Shown here: piece by piece, positions 43,192 to 52,084 of the stretch
How positions within the stretch are numbered: position 1 is the stretch's first letter
Layout: every line of letters starts with the position of its first letter
NCBI RefSeq assembly: GCF_900094585.1
Contig: NZ_FMAG01000005.1
Coordinates: forward strand, 248,001 to 312,000
DNA length: 64,000 bases
Origin: Martinezella multihospitum
GTDB taxonomy: Bacteria > Pseudomonadota > Alphaproteobacteria > Rhizobiales > Rhizobiaceae
Direction of reading: 5' to 3'
The notes under the pieces: model-generated
Told to the model about the DNA's origin: nothing
What the model saw: only the letters and a program-made list of their open reading frames with translations
Databases searched by the model: none
Made by a program: the position numbers and the translations under genes

Positions 43192-44742
43192 ATGCAGATA
43201 CATACGAGGACGACGGGTGCGTTGGAAAATGGGGACAATGCGCAGGCGTTCGGTGCGGTTTGCTTAGAAGCGGCGGGGGAAAAGGGTGACGTGGCGCAAA
43301 GTAATTTGTTCGAGCGCGTCAGCGCGCGCTTGAAGGCTCAGGTCGGACCCGATGTCTATGCCAGCTGGTTTGCGCGGCTCAAGCTTCATTCGGTATCGAA
43401 GAGCGTTGTTCGTCTCACGGTCCCGACGACTTTTCTGAAGTCCTGGATCAACAATCGCTATCTCGATCTGATCACCAGCCTGTATCAGGCTGAGGATGCC
43501 GAGATCCTCAAAGTCGAAATTCTGGTGCGCACCGCGACCCGGCAAGGCGCGAAGCCATGCGCCGATGAGCAGCCGGCGGTGCCCGATCAAGCGGCTGTCG
43601 CACCGATCCGTCGCGCCGTCGCCCAGCCGGCGGGCCAGGCCGTTGCCCAGGCCGTGAGTGCGGCTGCGGCTGCACGGCCTGCAACGGCAGGTGCACCGCT
43701 GTTCGGCTCTCCGCTCGATTCCCGCTTCACCTTCGATACTTTCGTCGAAGGCAGCTCGAACCGTGTCAGCTTGGCAGCGGCGAAGACCATCGCCGAAGCC
43801 GGCTCCGGCGCTGTGCGTTTCAACCCGCTCTTCGTCCATGCGACGGTCGGCCTCGGCAAGACGCATCTGCTGCAGGCGATCGCCAATGCAGCGGTGCAGA
43901 ACCCGCGCGGCCTGCGTGTCGTCTATCTGACGGCGGAATACTTCATGTGGCGCTTCGCAACCGCGATCCGCGACAATGACGCACTGACGCTGAAGGACTC
44001 GCTCCGTAACATCGACCTGCTCATCATCGACGACATGCAGTTCCTGCAGGGCAAGATGATCCAGCACGAATTCTGCCACCTGCTGAACATGCTGCTCGAC
44101 AGCGCCAAGCAGGTCGTCGTCGCTGCCGATCGCGCTCCCTGGGAGTTGGAATCGCTCGACCCGCGTGTTCGTTCGCGGCTGCAGGGTGGCGTGGCGATCG
44201 AAGTCGAGGCGCCGGACTATGAAATGCGCCTCGAGATCCTCAAGCGTCGCCTCGATGCGGCCCGTCAGGATGATCCGTCGCTGGAAATTCCGGCGGAGAT
44301 CCTCTCGCATGTCGCCCGCAACGTGACGGCCAGCGGCCGCGAGCTGGAAGGAGCCTTCAACCAGCTCATCTTCCGCCGCTCTTTCGAGCCGAACCTGACG
44401 GTCGAGCGCGTCGACGAGCTGCTGGCGCATCTGGTCGGCTCCGGCGAGCCGCGTCGTGTCCGTATCGAGGACATCCAGCGCATCGTCGCACGGCACTACA
44501 ATGTCTCGCGCCAGGAGCTGGTCTCGAACCGCCGCACGCGCGTCATCGTCAAGCCGCGTCAGATCGCCATGTACCTGTCGAAGACGCTGACGCCGCGCTC
44601 CTTCCCGGAAATCGGCCGTCGCTTCGGCGGACGCGATCATACCACGGTTCTGCACGCCGTGCGCAAGATCGAGGAACTGATCTCCGGCGACAGCAAGCTG
44701 TCGCACGAGATCGAGCTGTTGAAGCGTCTGATCAACGAATAG
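43192..44742 (+). CDS. dnaA: Chromosomal replication initiator protein DnaA
   Basis: The protein of 516 residues has domain I (LFERVSARLKAQVGPDVYASWF), an Ala/Gln-rich linker (residues ~125-165), and an AAA+ domain with Walker A TVGLGKTHLL and Walker B LLIIDDMQFLQGK. The C-terminal DNA-binding domain shows RRFGGRDHTTVLHAVRKIE. It binds origin boxes and opens the duplex. ATG at 43192 has GGAAGG nine bases upstream; a GTG at 43291 with AAGGG is an alternative start that would trim 33 poorly conserved residues. Upstream GANTC sites suggest cell-cycle methylation control. Confidence 0.96.
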   Translation: MQIHTRTTGALENGDNAQAFGAVCLEAAGEKGDVAQSNLFERVSARLKAQVGPDVYASWFARLKLHSVSKSVVRLTVPTTFLKSWINNRYLDLITSLYQAEDAEILKVEILVRTATRQGAKPCADEQPAVPDQAAVAPIRRAVAQPAGQAVAQAVSAAAAARPATAGAPLFGSPLDSRFTFDTFVEGSSNRVSLAAAKTIAEAGSGAVRFNPLFVHATVGLGKTHLLQAIANAAVQNPRGLRVVYLTAEYFMWRFATAIRDNDALTLKDSLRNIDLLIIDDMQFLQGKMIQHEFCHLLNMLLDSAKQVVVAADRAPWELESLDPRVRSRLQGGVAIEVEAPDYEMRLEILKRRLDAARQDDPSLEIPAEILSHVARNVTASGRELEGAFNQLIFRRSFEPNLTVERVDELLAHLVGSGEPRRVRIEDIQRIVARHYNVSRQELVSNRRTRVIVKPRQIAMYLSKTLTPRSFPEIGRRFGGRDHTTVLHAVRKIEELISGDSKLSHEIELLKRLINE

Positions 44743-44772
44743 GCCGAGCGATCGGCATTCACCACATAGTTT

Positions 44773-44803
44773 ACGGCCGGCTTGATCGCCGGCCGTTTCT
44801 TTT
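44773..44803 (+). terminator. dnaA intrinsic terminator
   Basis: ACGGCCGGC / GCCGGCCGT form a perfect 9-bp stem with loop TTGATC, followed by TTCTTTT. Confidence 0.85.
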
Positions 44804-44866
44804 GAGTGCACGTGCCGGCTCTCTCTGGCGGAGGCGTCGCCGTCATCTCTGAAAACCGATGCTGAT

Positions 44867-45763
44867 CTAGGCCGGCGGCGTTGTTCGGGATACTTCCGAA
44901 AACAGCCAGGCACGCAGCGCTGCGATCGCCGGTCTTTCCAGTGCACCCGGCTGATAGACGAGGTGATAGGCAAGCGCGCTCGCAAATCCGGTCGGGAAGG
45001 GCGCCACGAGCGTGCCTTCAGCCAGTTCCTGCTCCACGAAGGAGCGGCGCATCAGCGCGATGCCAAGACTTGCCTTCATGGCGTGATAGGCGCCCATACC
45101 GTCGGTGAAGACCGGCCCGTGCATGGCATCCACCCGCGTTGCCCCGACGGCCTTCAGCCAAAGCTCCCAGTCGCGTCGATAGACATCGTGGATCAGTGTC
45201 AGACCCGCCAGGTCGTCGACCGCGGGAGACGGACCTAATGCCGTTGCCATGTCCGGCGTGCACACCGGCACATATTCGTCATCGAGAAATCTCTCGCTTG
45301 CCAGCCCCTCGTAGCCACCCAGGCCGTGGCGAATGGCGATGTCGATCCCATCCCGCTGGAAATCCATCATGCGATAGGAGGCGCTGATGCGCAGATCGAT
45401 ATCAGGATGGGCCTCCTCGAAGCGCCGAAGCCGCGGCACCAGCCAGTGCGTGGCAAAGCCGGCGGTGCAGGTCAGCGTCAGCATCGTATCCCTGGCGCGC
45501 ATGACAAGCGCCGCCGTCGCCTCGCGAATGAGGCGGAAGGCCGTTCGCATCGTCGCGAAATATTCAGCCCCCTCACTCGTCAGCGCCAGGCTGCGGGCTC
45601 GCCGCTCGAAAAGGCGCACGCCAAGCGAGGCTTCGAGGTCGCGGATCTGCAGACTGATGGCACCCGGCGTCACATGCAGCTCGTTTGCAGCCAGCGTCAT
45701 GCTGAGATGCCGGGCGGAAGCTTCGAAGGCGCGCAGCGCGGAAAGGGATGGCAGTTGATCCAT
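44867..45763 (-). CDS. LysR-family regulator, GcvA-like
   Basis: The 298-residue protein starts MDQLPSLSALRAFEASARHLSMTLAANEL, the GcvA-type N-terminus, followed by the recognition helix VTPGAISLQIRDLEASLG and the effector domain. An in-frame TTG at 45778 overlaps a probable binding motif, so ATG at 45763 is used. It is divergent from the EamA exporter gene; two near-identical motifs flank the shared region, fitting control of both genes. Confidence 0.88.
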   Translation of the reverse strand: MDQLPSLSALRAFEASARHLSMTLAANELHVTPGAISLQIRDLEASLGVRLFERRARSLALTSEGAEYFATMRTAFRLIREATAALVMRARDTMLTLTCTAGFATHWLVPRLRRFEEAHPDIDLRISASYRMMDFQRDGIDIAIRHGLGGYEGLASERFLDDEYVPVCTPDMATALGPSPAVDDLAGLTLIHDVYRRDWELWLKAVGATRVDAMHGPVFTDGMGAYHAMKASLGIALMRRSFVEQELAEGTLVAPFPTGFASALAYHLVYQPGALERPAIAALRAWLFSEVSRTTPPA

Positions 45764-45767
45764 GATG

Positions 45768-45895
45768 ATTGAGTTCAACTAAATCATGATTCGAAAAAGA
45801 CTCGTTTGCCAGAGCCTTGGTATAGCGAGATTATTGCAATAATTCTGATTGATGGCAATGATCTCAAGCCGTTCCATCAGTAAGTAGAACTCAAT
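45768..45895. promoter_or_regulatory. LysR/EamA divergent control region with paired motifs
   Basis: ATTGAGTTCAACT at 45768-45780 recurs in inverted orientation as AGTAGAACTCAAT at 45883-45895 (12 of 13 bases match after complementing). One copy touches the LysR start and the other lies 24 bases before the EamA start. AATCATGATT between them is a short palindrome. Confidence 0.5.
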
Positions 45896-45919
45896 CAGAA
45901 AAATGCTGGGGATAGTCTC

Positions 45920-46843
45920 ATGTCACAGAAATCCATGGGCGCGGTCGAGTGGGGCATGCTGGTGGGGCTGTCCATTCTTTGGGGTGGCTCCTTCCTGTTC
46001 AATGGCATCCTGGTGCGCGAACTCCCACCCTTTACCATCGTCACCGCACGTGTCGTGCTCGCTGCCATTGCCCTTCATGTCATCGTGCGCGCAACCGGAC
46101 ATTCCATGCCGAAAGACGGCAAGACCTGGCTCGCCTTCTTCGCCATGGGCTTCCTCAACAATGTCATCCCGTTCCTGCTGATCGTCTGGGGACAGACCCA
46201 TATCGCGAGCGGACTTGCCTCGATCCTCAACGCCACGACGCCGCTCTTCGCCGTCGTCGTTGCGCATTTCCTGACGGAGGATGAGAAGATGAGCGGCAAT
46301 CGCCTGATCGGCGTCATCGTCGGCTTTGTCGGCGTGGCCCTGATGATCGGCCCGTCGGTGCTCGCAAGCCTCGGTTCCAACGTGCTGGCACAGCTTGCCG
46401 TGCTGGGTGCCGCCTTCAGCTATTCGCTGGCCGGCATATTCGGCCGCCGTTTCCGCCGCATGGGGTTGGCGCCGATCATTCCCGCCGCCGGCCAGGTCAC
46501 CGGCTCGGCCATCCTGCTGCTGCCGATCGCACTCTTCGTCGATCGCCCATGGACGCTGACGATGCCCTCGAACGAAGCCTGGCTGGCGCTGGTGGGCCTG
46601 GCCATCCTGTCGACCGCCATTGCCTATGTGCTGTTCTTCCGCATCCTCGCAACGGCCGGCGCCACCAATCTGATGCTGGTGACCTTCCTGATCCCCGTCA
46701 GCGCGATCCTGCTCGGCGCGCTCATTCTCGGCGAAAGCCTGCAGCCGAAGCATTTCATCGGCATGGCGCTGATCGCCGTCGGCCTCGCCGCCATCGATGG
46801 ACGCTTACTTACCCTCCCCTTGAAGGGGAGGGTCGGCACGTAG
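45920..46843 (+). CDS. DMT superfamily transporter, EamA type, with repeat-derived C-terminus
   Basis: The 307-residue inner-membrane protein has two EamA repeats (about ten segments): WGGSFLFNGILVRELPP in the first, and the second ending LGALILGESLQPKHFIGMALIAVGLAAIDGR. It probably exports a small metabolite under the adjacent LysR protein. The last residues (LTLPLKGRVGT) are encoded by the palindromic repeat that begins at about 46808, so the original stop codon was replaced by the repeat. Confidence 0.87.
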   Translation: MSQKSMGAVEWGMLVGLSILWGGSFLFNGILVRELPPFTIVTARVVLAAIALHVIVRATGHSMPKDGKTWLAFFAMGFLNNVIPFLLIVWGQTHIASGLASILNATTPLFAVVVAHFLTEDEKMSGNRLIGVIVGFVGVALMIGPSVLASLGSNVLAQLAVLGAAFSYSLAGIFGRRFRRMGLAPIIPAAGQVTGSAILLLPIALFVDRPWTLTMPSNEAWLALVGLAILSTAIAYVLFFRILATAGATNLMLVTFLIPVSAILLGALILGESLQPKHFIGMALIAVGLAAIDGRLLTLPLKGRVGT

Positions 46844-46949
46844 TGCCGGGGCGGGGTGATCTGGGTAAACACTGAAGCCTCGATTGATCTTCGGGGATCA
46901 CCCCCACCCGCCGCTTCACGGCGACCTCCCCCCTCGAGGGGGAGGTGTT
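46808..46949. repeat. RIME-like palindromic repeat element
   Basis: About 140 bases with inverted outer arms: ACCCTCCCCTTGAAGGGGAG near the left end and CCCCTCGAGGGGGAGGTG at the right. Inner complementary parts are CGGGGTGATC and GATCACCCC. It overlaps the end of the EamA gene on one side and reaches the hemW stop on the other. Similar in type to the element at 49241. Confidence 0.75.
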
Positions 46950-48123
46950 AACAAGCGAGATCGGCGACCACTGAATCGAGAACCAGCATTCCCGCCGGCG
47001 TACAGCGCAGGCGGGAATTGCCGATCCGCTCTATGAAACCGTGTTCCAGTAAAAAGGCTTCGCGCTGCGGATCGGGATCGCGGCCGGAAAGCTGTTGCCA
47101 GCGGGCGAGATCGACGCCTTCGCGAAGCCGCAGGCCCATCAGCAGCAATTCGTCGGCCTGTTCGTCGAAGCCGAGCATTTCCTGATCAATCATGCCGTGG
47201 CCGTCGCGCTCGACCATCTCGAGCCAGCTTTCCGGCTTGCGCTCGGTCGCGGTCGCAAGCTTCTGCGGCCCACGGGTCAAACGGCCATGGGCGCCGGGGC
47301 CAATGCCGGCATAGTCGCCATAGCGCCAATAGGTGAGGTTGTGCCGGCTCTCGGCGCCGGGACGCGCGTGATTGGAAACCTCATAGGCTGGCATGCCCTC
47401 GCGCTCGGTGATCTCCTGCGTCGCTTCATAAAGCAGAGCCGATTGATCGCCGTCGGGCACGATCAGCTTGCCAGCCTTGTGCAGGCCGTAGAACGGCGTG
47501 CCTTCCTCGATCGTCAGCTGATAGAGCGAGAGATGATCGACCGCGTAGGAAATCGCCTCCTTCAGCTCGCGCTCCCATTCCTCGACGGTCTGGTTCGGGC
47601 GGGCATAGATCAGGTCGAAGGACATGCGCGGAAAAATCTCGCGCGCCAGCCTGATCGCCTTCAGCGCATCCTCGACATTATGCAGCCGGCCGAGGAACTT
47701 CAGATCGCGGTCGTTCAGCGCCTGCACGCCCATCGACACACGATTGACGCCGGCGGCACGATAGCCACGAAAGCGTTCGGCTTCGACGCTGGACGGATTG
47801 GCTTCCATGGTGATCTCGATGCCATCAGGCACATGCCATGTCCTGGCAATACCATCGAGCACCGCGCCGACGGTTTCCGGCTTCATCAGCGAAGGCGTGC
47901 CGCCGCCGAGGAAGACGCTCGTCACCGTCTTCGGGCCGCTGATCATCCGCATCGTCGCCATTTCCTTCAGAAAGGCGGCAGCGAAACGCTCTTGGTCGAC
48001 AGGTTGATGGCGGACATGGCTGTTGAAATCGCAATAAGGACACTTGGCCGCGCAGAAAGGCCAATGCACGTAGACGCCGAAACCAGGTTCGCCGGTATCG
48101 GGCAGCAATTGCGCACTGCGCAT
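46948..48123 (-). CDS. hemW: Radical SAM heme chaperone HemW
   Basis: The 391-residue protein has the radical-SAM cluster motif CAAKCPYCDF near the N-terminus, VFLGGGTPSLM, and the HemW C-terminal domain (EMLGFDEQADELLLMGLRL). HemW binds heme and passes it to respiratory proteins; it was long annotated as oxygen-independent coproporphyrinogen oxidase. ATG at 48123 follows GAGG; a GTG at 48150 is an alternative. It forms an operon with rdgB, 36 bases upstream. Confidence 0.93.
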   Translation of the reverse strand: MRSAQLLPDTGEPGFGVYVHWPFCAAKCPYCDFNSHVRHQPVDQERFAAAFLKEMATMRMISGPKTVTSVFLGGGTPSLMKPETVGAVLDGIARTWHVPDGIEITMEANPSSVEAERFRGYRAAGVNRVSMGVQALNDRDLKFLGRLHNVEDALKAIRLAREIFPRMSFDLIYARPNQTVEEWERELKEAISYAVDHLSLYQLTIEEGTPFYGLHKAGKLIVPDGDQSALLYEATQEITEREGMPAYEVSNHARPGAESRHNLTYWRYGDYAGIGPGAHGRLTRGPQKLATATERKPESWLEMVERDGHGMIDQEMLGFDEQADELLLMGLRLREGVDLARWQQLSGRDPDPQREAFLLEHGFIERIGNSRLRCTPAGMLVLDSVVADLAC

Positions 48124-48159
48124 CAGGTCCTCGGTATCCAAGATTTCCACAGAGTTAGC

Positions 48160-48804
48160 TTACGCCTCCAGGCAGGTTTCGACAAAGGTCTTGAAGGCGC
48201 GGGCGCGATGCGAAAGCGCCTGCTCGTCGCCGGGCTTCCACCCATGCTTCTGTTCGGCGCTCATTTCGCCGAATGTCGTCTCGTATCCCTTGGGCTGGAA
48301 GACCGGATCGTAGCCGAAACCCTGGGTGCCGCGCGGCGGCCAGACGACCGCGCCTTCCACTTCGCCGCGGAAAAGCTCCGTATGTCCATCCGGCCAGGCA
48401 AGGCAGAGTACGCTGACGAAGCGTGCCGTGCGGTTCTCCGGCGACGTGGCGCCAGCCTTCTCCAGGGCGGTCTCGACCTTCTGCATCGCCATCGCGAAAT
48501 CGCGCGTGCCGTTAGCCGTCTCCGCCCAATTGGCCGTATAGACGCCGGGATCGCCGCCGAGTGCATCGATGACCAGGCCGGAATCGTCAGAAAGCGCCGG
48601 CAGGCCGGAGGCATTGGCGGAGGCAAGCGCCTTGATCGTCGCATTTTCCTCGAAAGTCGTGCCCGTCTCGTCCGGTTCGATGAAGTTGAGATCGGCTGCG
48701 GACTTGGCCGTAAAGCCGAGCGGGCCGATCAGATCGCGAATTTCCTGGATCTTGCCGGCATTGTGGCTGGCGACGACGATGGTCTTGGTATCGAGCTTGC
48801 GCAT
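48160..48804 (-). CDS. rdgB: XTP/dITP diphosphatase (RdgB/HAM1)
   Basis: The 214-residue enzyme has the signature VASHNAGKIQEI near the start, LPALSDDSGLVIDAL and GFGYDPVFQP. It cleaves ITP, dITP and XTP to monophosphates so deaminated purines stay out of nucleic acids. ATG at 48804 follows AGGA. It lies between a VOC-family gene (11 bases upstream) and hemW in one transcript direction. Confidence 0.95.
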   Translation of the reverse strand: MRKLDTKTIVVASHNAGKIQEIRDLIGPLGFTAKSAADLNFIEPDETGTTFEENATIKALASANASGLPALSDDSGLVIDALGGDPGVYTANWAETANGTRDFAMAMQKVETALEKAGATSPENRTARFVSVLCLAWPDGHTELFRGEVEGAVVWPPRGTQGFGYDPVFQPKGYETTFGEMSAEQKHGWKPGDEQALSHRARAFKTFVETCLEA

Positions 48805-48815
48805 ATGCTGTCCTG

Positions 48816-49232
48816 TCAAAGGCCCCAGATGCGGGGTTCGGCGCATTCCAGGCTGTTGCCGGCCGGATCGCGGAAATAGATCGATCGGCCGCCATTCGGC
48901 CAGTGAAAGTCGGCTTCGATATCGACGCCGGCAGCCTTCAGCTTCTGTGCCATGGCCTCGATATCGTCATTGTCAAGCCGGAAGCAGACGTGACCGTGTC
49001 CTTTGGTGCCATGTGGCGGCACGGGCAGGGCGCCTGGTTCGTGCGGCTTGACCGTTTCCTCGCTGTTGAAGATCAGGAGAACGCCCGGCCCGCAGCGATA
49101 GAAGACGTGGCGGTTGCCGCCACGCGAAATCTTCTGCAGCCCGAGAATGCCGCCATAGAAGGCCTCAGCCGCATCGAGATCGTCCGCATAGAGTGCGGTT
49201 TCTAGGACGCCTGCGAGTGTCGCATTGGTCAA
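48816..49232 (-). CDS. VOC-family glyoxalase-like protein
   Basis: The 138-residue VOC-fold protein has an N-terminal ETALYADDLDAAEAFY, a middle KGHGHVCFRLDNDDIEAM and a C-terminal SIYFRDPAGNSLECAEP with the metal-type Glu. It resembles fosfomycin-resistance/glyoxalase relatives but cannot be assigned a substrate. It is the first gene of a probable VOC-rdgB-hemW operon. A RIME-like repeat lies just upstream. Confidence 0.87.
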   Translation of the reverse strand: MTNATLAGVLETALYADDLDAAEAFYGGILGLQKISRGGNRHVFYRCGPGVLLIFNSEETVKPHEPGALPVPPHGTKGHGHVCFRLDNDDIEAMAQKLKAAGVDIEADFHWPNGGRSIYFRDPAGNSLECAEPRIWGL

Positions 49233-49240
49233 TGGATTAG

Positions 49241-49400
49241 CCCCTCACCTTAACCCTCTCCCCGCAGGCGGGGAGAGGGGACGACCTCGATATCGATCGT
49301 CCTCCGGTTCCAGCATAGTGAAGAGGGATAACAGAAGGTGCGCCTTGCCCCTTCTCCCCCGTCTCGACGGGGAGAAGGTGGCCGATAGGCCGGATGGGAG
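49241..49400. repeat. RIME-like palindromic repeat element, second copy type
   Basis: About 160 bases filling most of the 200-base gap before rph. Contains the hairpins CTCTCCCCGCAGGCGGGGAG and CTCCCC-GTCTCGAC-GGGGAG, typical of clustered rhizobial intergenic mosaics. No gene is seen in it. Confidence 0.7.
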
Positions 49401-49432
49401 GCAGGCTGCACGCTCCGCATTGGTTAATATCC

Positions 49433-50149
49433 TCAGGCGATGGCCTGCTTCTGCAGCTCCACCAGTTCGGCAATGCCGTTCTTGGCAAGGTGCATCAGCG
49501 TGGCGAATTCCTCTTCGCTGAAGGGTGCGCCCTCAGCCGTGCCCTGGATCTCGACGATGCCGCCCTTGCCCGTCATGACGAAATTGGCGTCAGTTTCGGC
49601 GGAGGAGTCCTCAAGATAGTCGAGATCGATGACCGGCTGGTTGGCGAAGATGCCGCAGGAGATGGCGGCGATGTGATCCTTCAGGACGCGCTCGACCTTC
49701 ACCATGTTGCGGCTTTCCATCCACTTCAGGCAGTCATAAAGCGCGATCCAGCCACCGGTGATTGAGGCCGTGCGCGTGCCACCATCGGCCTGGATGACGT
49801 CGCAGTCGACGGTGATCTGGCGTTCGCCCAATTCCTTGAGGTCGACGACGGCGCGCAGCGAGCGGCCGATGAGGCGCTGGATTTCCTGCGTGCGGCCGCC
49901 CTGCTTGCCGGCGGCAGCTTCACGCTTCATGCGCTCGCCGGTCGCGCGCGGCAACATGCCGTATTCGGCCGTCACCCAGCCCTTGCCGCTGTTGCGCAGC
50001 CATGGCGGCGTCTTGTCTTCCAGGCTTGCCGTGCAGAGCACATGTGTATCGCCGAACTTCACCAGGCAGGAGCCTTCCGCGTGCTTGGAAAAATTGCGCT
50101 CGAACGATACCTTGCGCATCTGGTCGGTTTTTCTGCCTGAAGGCCGCAT
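49433..50149 (-). CDS. rph: Ribonuclease PH
   Basis: The 238-residue phosphorolytic exoribonuclease begins MRPSGRKTDQMR and has GWVTAEYGMLPRAT, RTQEIQRLIGRSLRA and CDVIQADGGTRTASITG, all RNase PH signatures. It trims tRNA 3' ends using phosphate. Length is normal and no frameshift is seen, unlike some E. coli K-12 alleles. It is divergent from hrcA. Confidence 0.96.
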   Translation of the reverse strand: MRPSGRKTDQMRKVSFERNFSKHAEGSCLVKFGDTHVLCTASLEDKTPPWLRNSGKGWVTAEYGMLPRATGERMKREAAAGKQGGRTQEIQRLIGRSLRAVVDLKELGERQITVDCDVIQADGGTRTASITGGWIALYDCLKWMESRNMVKVERVLKDHIAAISCGIFANQPVIDLDYLEDSSAETDANFVMTGKGGIVEIQGTAEGAPFSEEEFATLMHLAKNGIAELVELQKQAIA

Positions 50150-50321
50150 TCCACTCTCCTGAAAGTTCGTTGACCGCTTCTACGACCCACAGGCCGCTTT
50201 TGCAAAGGAAAAGCAGGCCACAAAGCCGCTCGGCGGCAGCGGTGACATTTTTCCCTTTTGCCATTGCTAACCGAATGATTATATTTTGGCTAAGGCTCAA
50301 CGGAATGGATCTGACAGCGAA

Positions 50322-51410
50322 ATGGTATTCACGACATCGTCGGTCTCGGATGTCATTGCTGCACTGGACGAACGCTCCAAGGAGATTTTCCGACGCATCG
50401 TCGAAGGCTATCTTGAAACTGGCGAGCCCCTTGGTTCGCGCAATATCTCACGGTTGCTGCCCATGTCCTTGTCACCGGCCTCGGTGCGCAATGTCATGAG
50501 CGATCTGGAAGAACTCGGGCTGATCTATTCGCCACATGTGAGCGCCGGGCGCTTGCCGACCCAGGTGGGTCTGCGCTTTTTCGTCGATGCCTTCATGCAG
50601 GTCGGCGATCTCTCTGCCGAGGATCGGGCCAATATTGACCGGCAGGTGCGCGGCAGCAATCGCGACCAGCCGATGGAATCGATGATGTCGGAGGCAAGCC
50701 GCGTGCTCTCGGGCATTTCGCGCGGCGCCGGCCTCGTCATCACTTCCAAGAGCGATCCGGTGCTGAAGCACGTGGAATTCATTCGTCTGGAACCGACCAA
50801 GGCGCTTGCCGTGCTCGTCGGCGATCATGATCAGGTCGAAAACCGCATCATCGAGCTGCCGGCCGGCACGACCTCGTCGCAGCTCATGGAAGCCGCCAAT
50901 TTTCTCAATGCCCACATGACCGGGCAGACGATGCCGGAATTGCGGCGGCAGTTGCAGAGCCTCAAGGAAAATGTGCGCCAGGAGCTGGACAGCCTGTCCC
51001 ATCAGCTGGTCGAGCGCGGCATTGCCGTCTGGTCCGGCGGGGACGACGACGGCAAACCGACGCAGCTGATCGTGCGCGGCCACTCCAACCTGCTCGCCGA
51101 GATAGGCGGCGCCGAGGATCTGGATCGTCTGCGCCTGCTTTTCGACGATCTGGAGAAAAAGGACAGCCTGATCGAGATCCTCAACCTCGCCGAGAGCGGG
51201 CCGGGCGTGCGCATCTTCATCGGCTCGGAGAACAAGCTTTTCTCGCTGTCCGGCTCCTCGCTCATCGTCGCGCCCTATCGCGACGAGGACGATCGCATCG
51301 TCGGTGCCGTCGGCGTCATCGGCCCGACGCGGCTGAACTATGCCCGCATCGTGCCCATGGTCGATTATACCGCGCAGCTGATTTCGCGGCTGACGCGGCC
51401 CGGTATTTGA
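50322..51410 (+). CDS. hrcA: Heat-inducible transcription repressor HrcA
   Basis: The 362-residue repressor has an N-terminal winged helix (SKEIFRRIVEGYLETGEPLGSRNISR), LSPASVRNVMSDLEELGLIYSPHVSAGR, and the GAF-like C-terminal domain ending LIVAPYRDEDDRIVGAVGVIGPTRLNYARIVPMVDYTA. It binds CIRCE elements and represses groESL in alphaproteobacteria. ATG at 50322 is used although its ribosome site is weak; a TTG at 50286 adds 12 residues. Divergent from rph. Confidence 0.94.
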   Translation: MVFTTSSVSDVIAALDERSKEIFRRIVEGYLETGEPLGSRNISRLLPMSLSPASVRNVMSDLEELGLIYSPHVSAGRLPTQVGLRFFVDAFMQVGDLSAEDRANIDRQVRGSNRDQPMESMMSEASRVLSGISRGAGLVITSKSDPVLKHVEFIRLEPTKALAVLVGDHDQVENRIIELPAGTTSSQLMEAANFLNAHMTGQTMPELRRQLQSLKENVRQELDSLSHQLVERGIAVWSGGDDDGKPTQLIVRGHSNLLAEIGGAEDLDRLRLLFDDLEKKDSLIEILNLAESGPGVRIFIGSENKLFSLSGSSLIVAPYRDEDDRIVGAVGVIGPTRLNYARIVPMVDYTAQLISRLTRPGI

Positions 51411-51434
51411 CGAGCGGGAATCTGACGGCTGCGG

Positions 51435-51869
51435 TCAATCGGGAAGCAAGGTTCCCGATCCGCCCATCTCGGCCGGAAAATCCTTCTGTTTCGGCAGCCC
51501 GTCCTTCAGGTGCAGCACCGTCGTCTCGTAATTGACATGCACGACAGGCTGAAAATCGAGGCCGGGAAGGACCGCGGCATAGACGTCGGTGACGCCCCAG
51601 GGCGGATGCTCGGTCAGAAGATGGCCACCGCAGACCGTGCACCACTTGCGCACGCTCTTTTCGGTTTTCTGATAGCTGCCGATCTTGTCCGCGCCCTTGG
51701 TGATGTGGACGGCTTCCGGCGGCCAGAGCGAGAAGGCATTGACCGGCCCTGCCGACCATTCCCGGCAGGAGTCGCAATGACAGTAGCCCATCGCCATGGG
51801 CTCGCCGTTGACTGCAATTTCCACTGCGCCACAGAAACACTTGCCTGAAAGGGATTTGCCATTAGACAT
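51435..51869 (-). CDS. GFA-family zinc-binding protein
   Basis: The 144-residue CENP-V/GFA fold protein has zinc cysteines in SGKCFCGAVEIAV, GYCHCDSCREW and KWCTVCGGHLL. It is the second GFA protein of the window and only distantly similar to the one at 28004. It faces hrcA and is divergent from grpE, interrupting the usual hrcA-grpE neighbourhood. Substrate unknown. ATG at 51869 follows GGGGTGA. Confidence 0.87.
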   Translation of the reverse strand: MSNGKSLSGKCFCGAVEIAVNGEPMAMGYCHCDSCREWSAGPVNAFSLWPPEAVHITKGADKIGSYQKTEKSVRKWCTVCGGHLLTEHPPWGVTDVYAAVLPGLDFQPVVHVNYETTVLHLKDGLPKQKDFPAEMGGSGTLLPD

Positions 51870-52084
51870 TGATGTCACCCCACGCTGTGCTGAGATGCAT
51901 TTCAGAATATCACCGGGAAGGAGGGCTGAATAGTCGACGTCTCGAACCGTAGCCGGGAGCAGCCGGGCATATCGCTGCCGCCCTAATGCTGGGAATTGGC
52001 TGTTCTTCTCGACAAAGCCTTGATTTTTTCCGGCCAAACCTCGATATCGGGCACATCCAAAGACCAAGCAATTCGGAGACCGTC

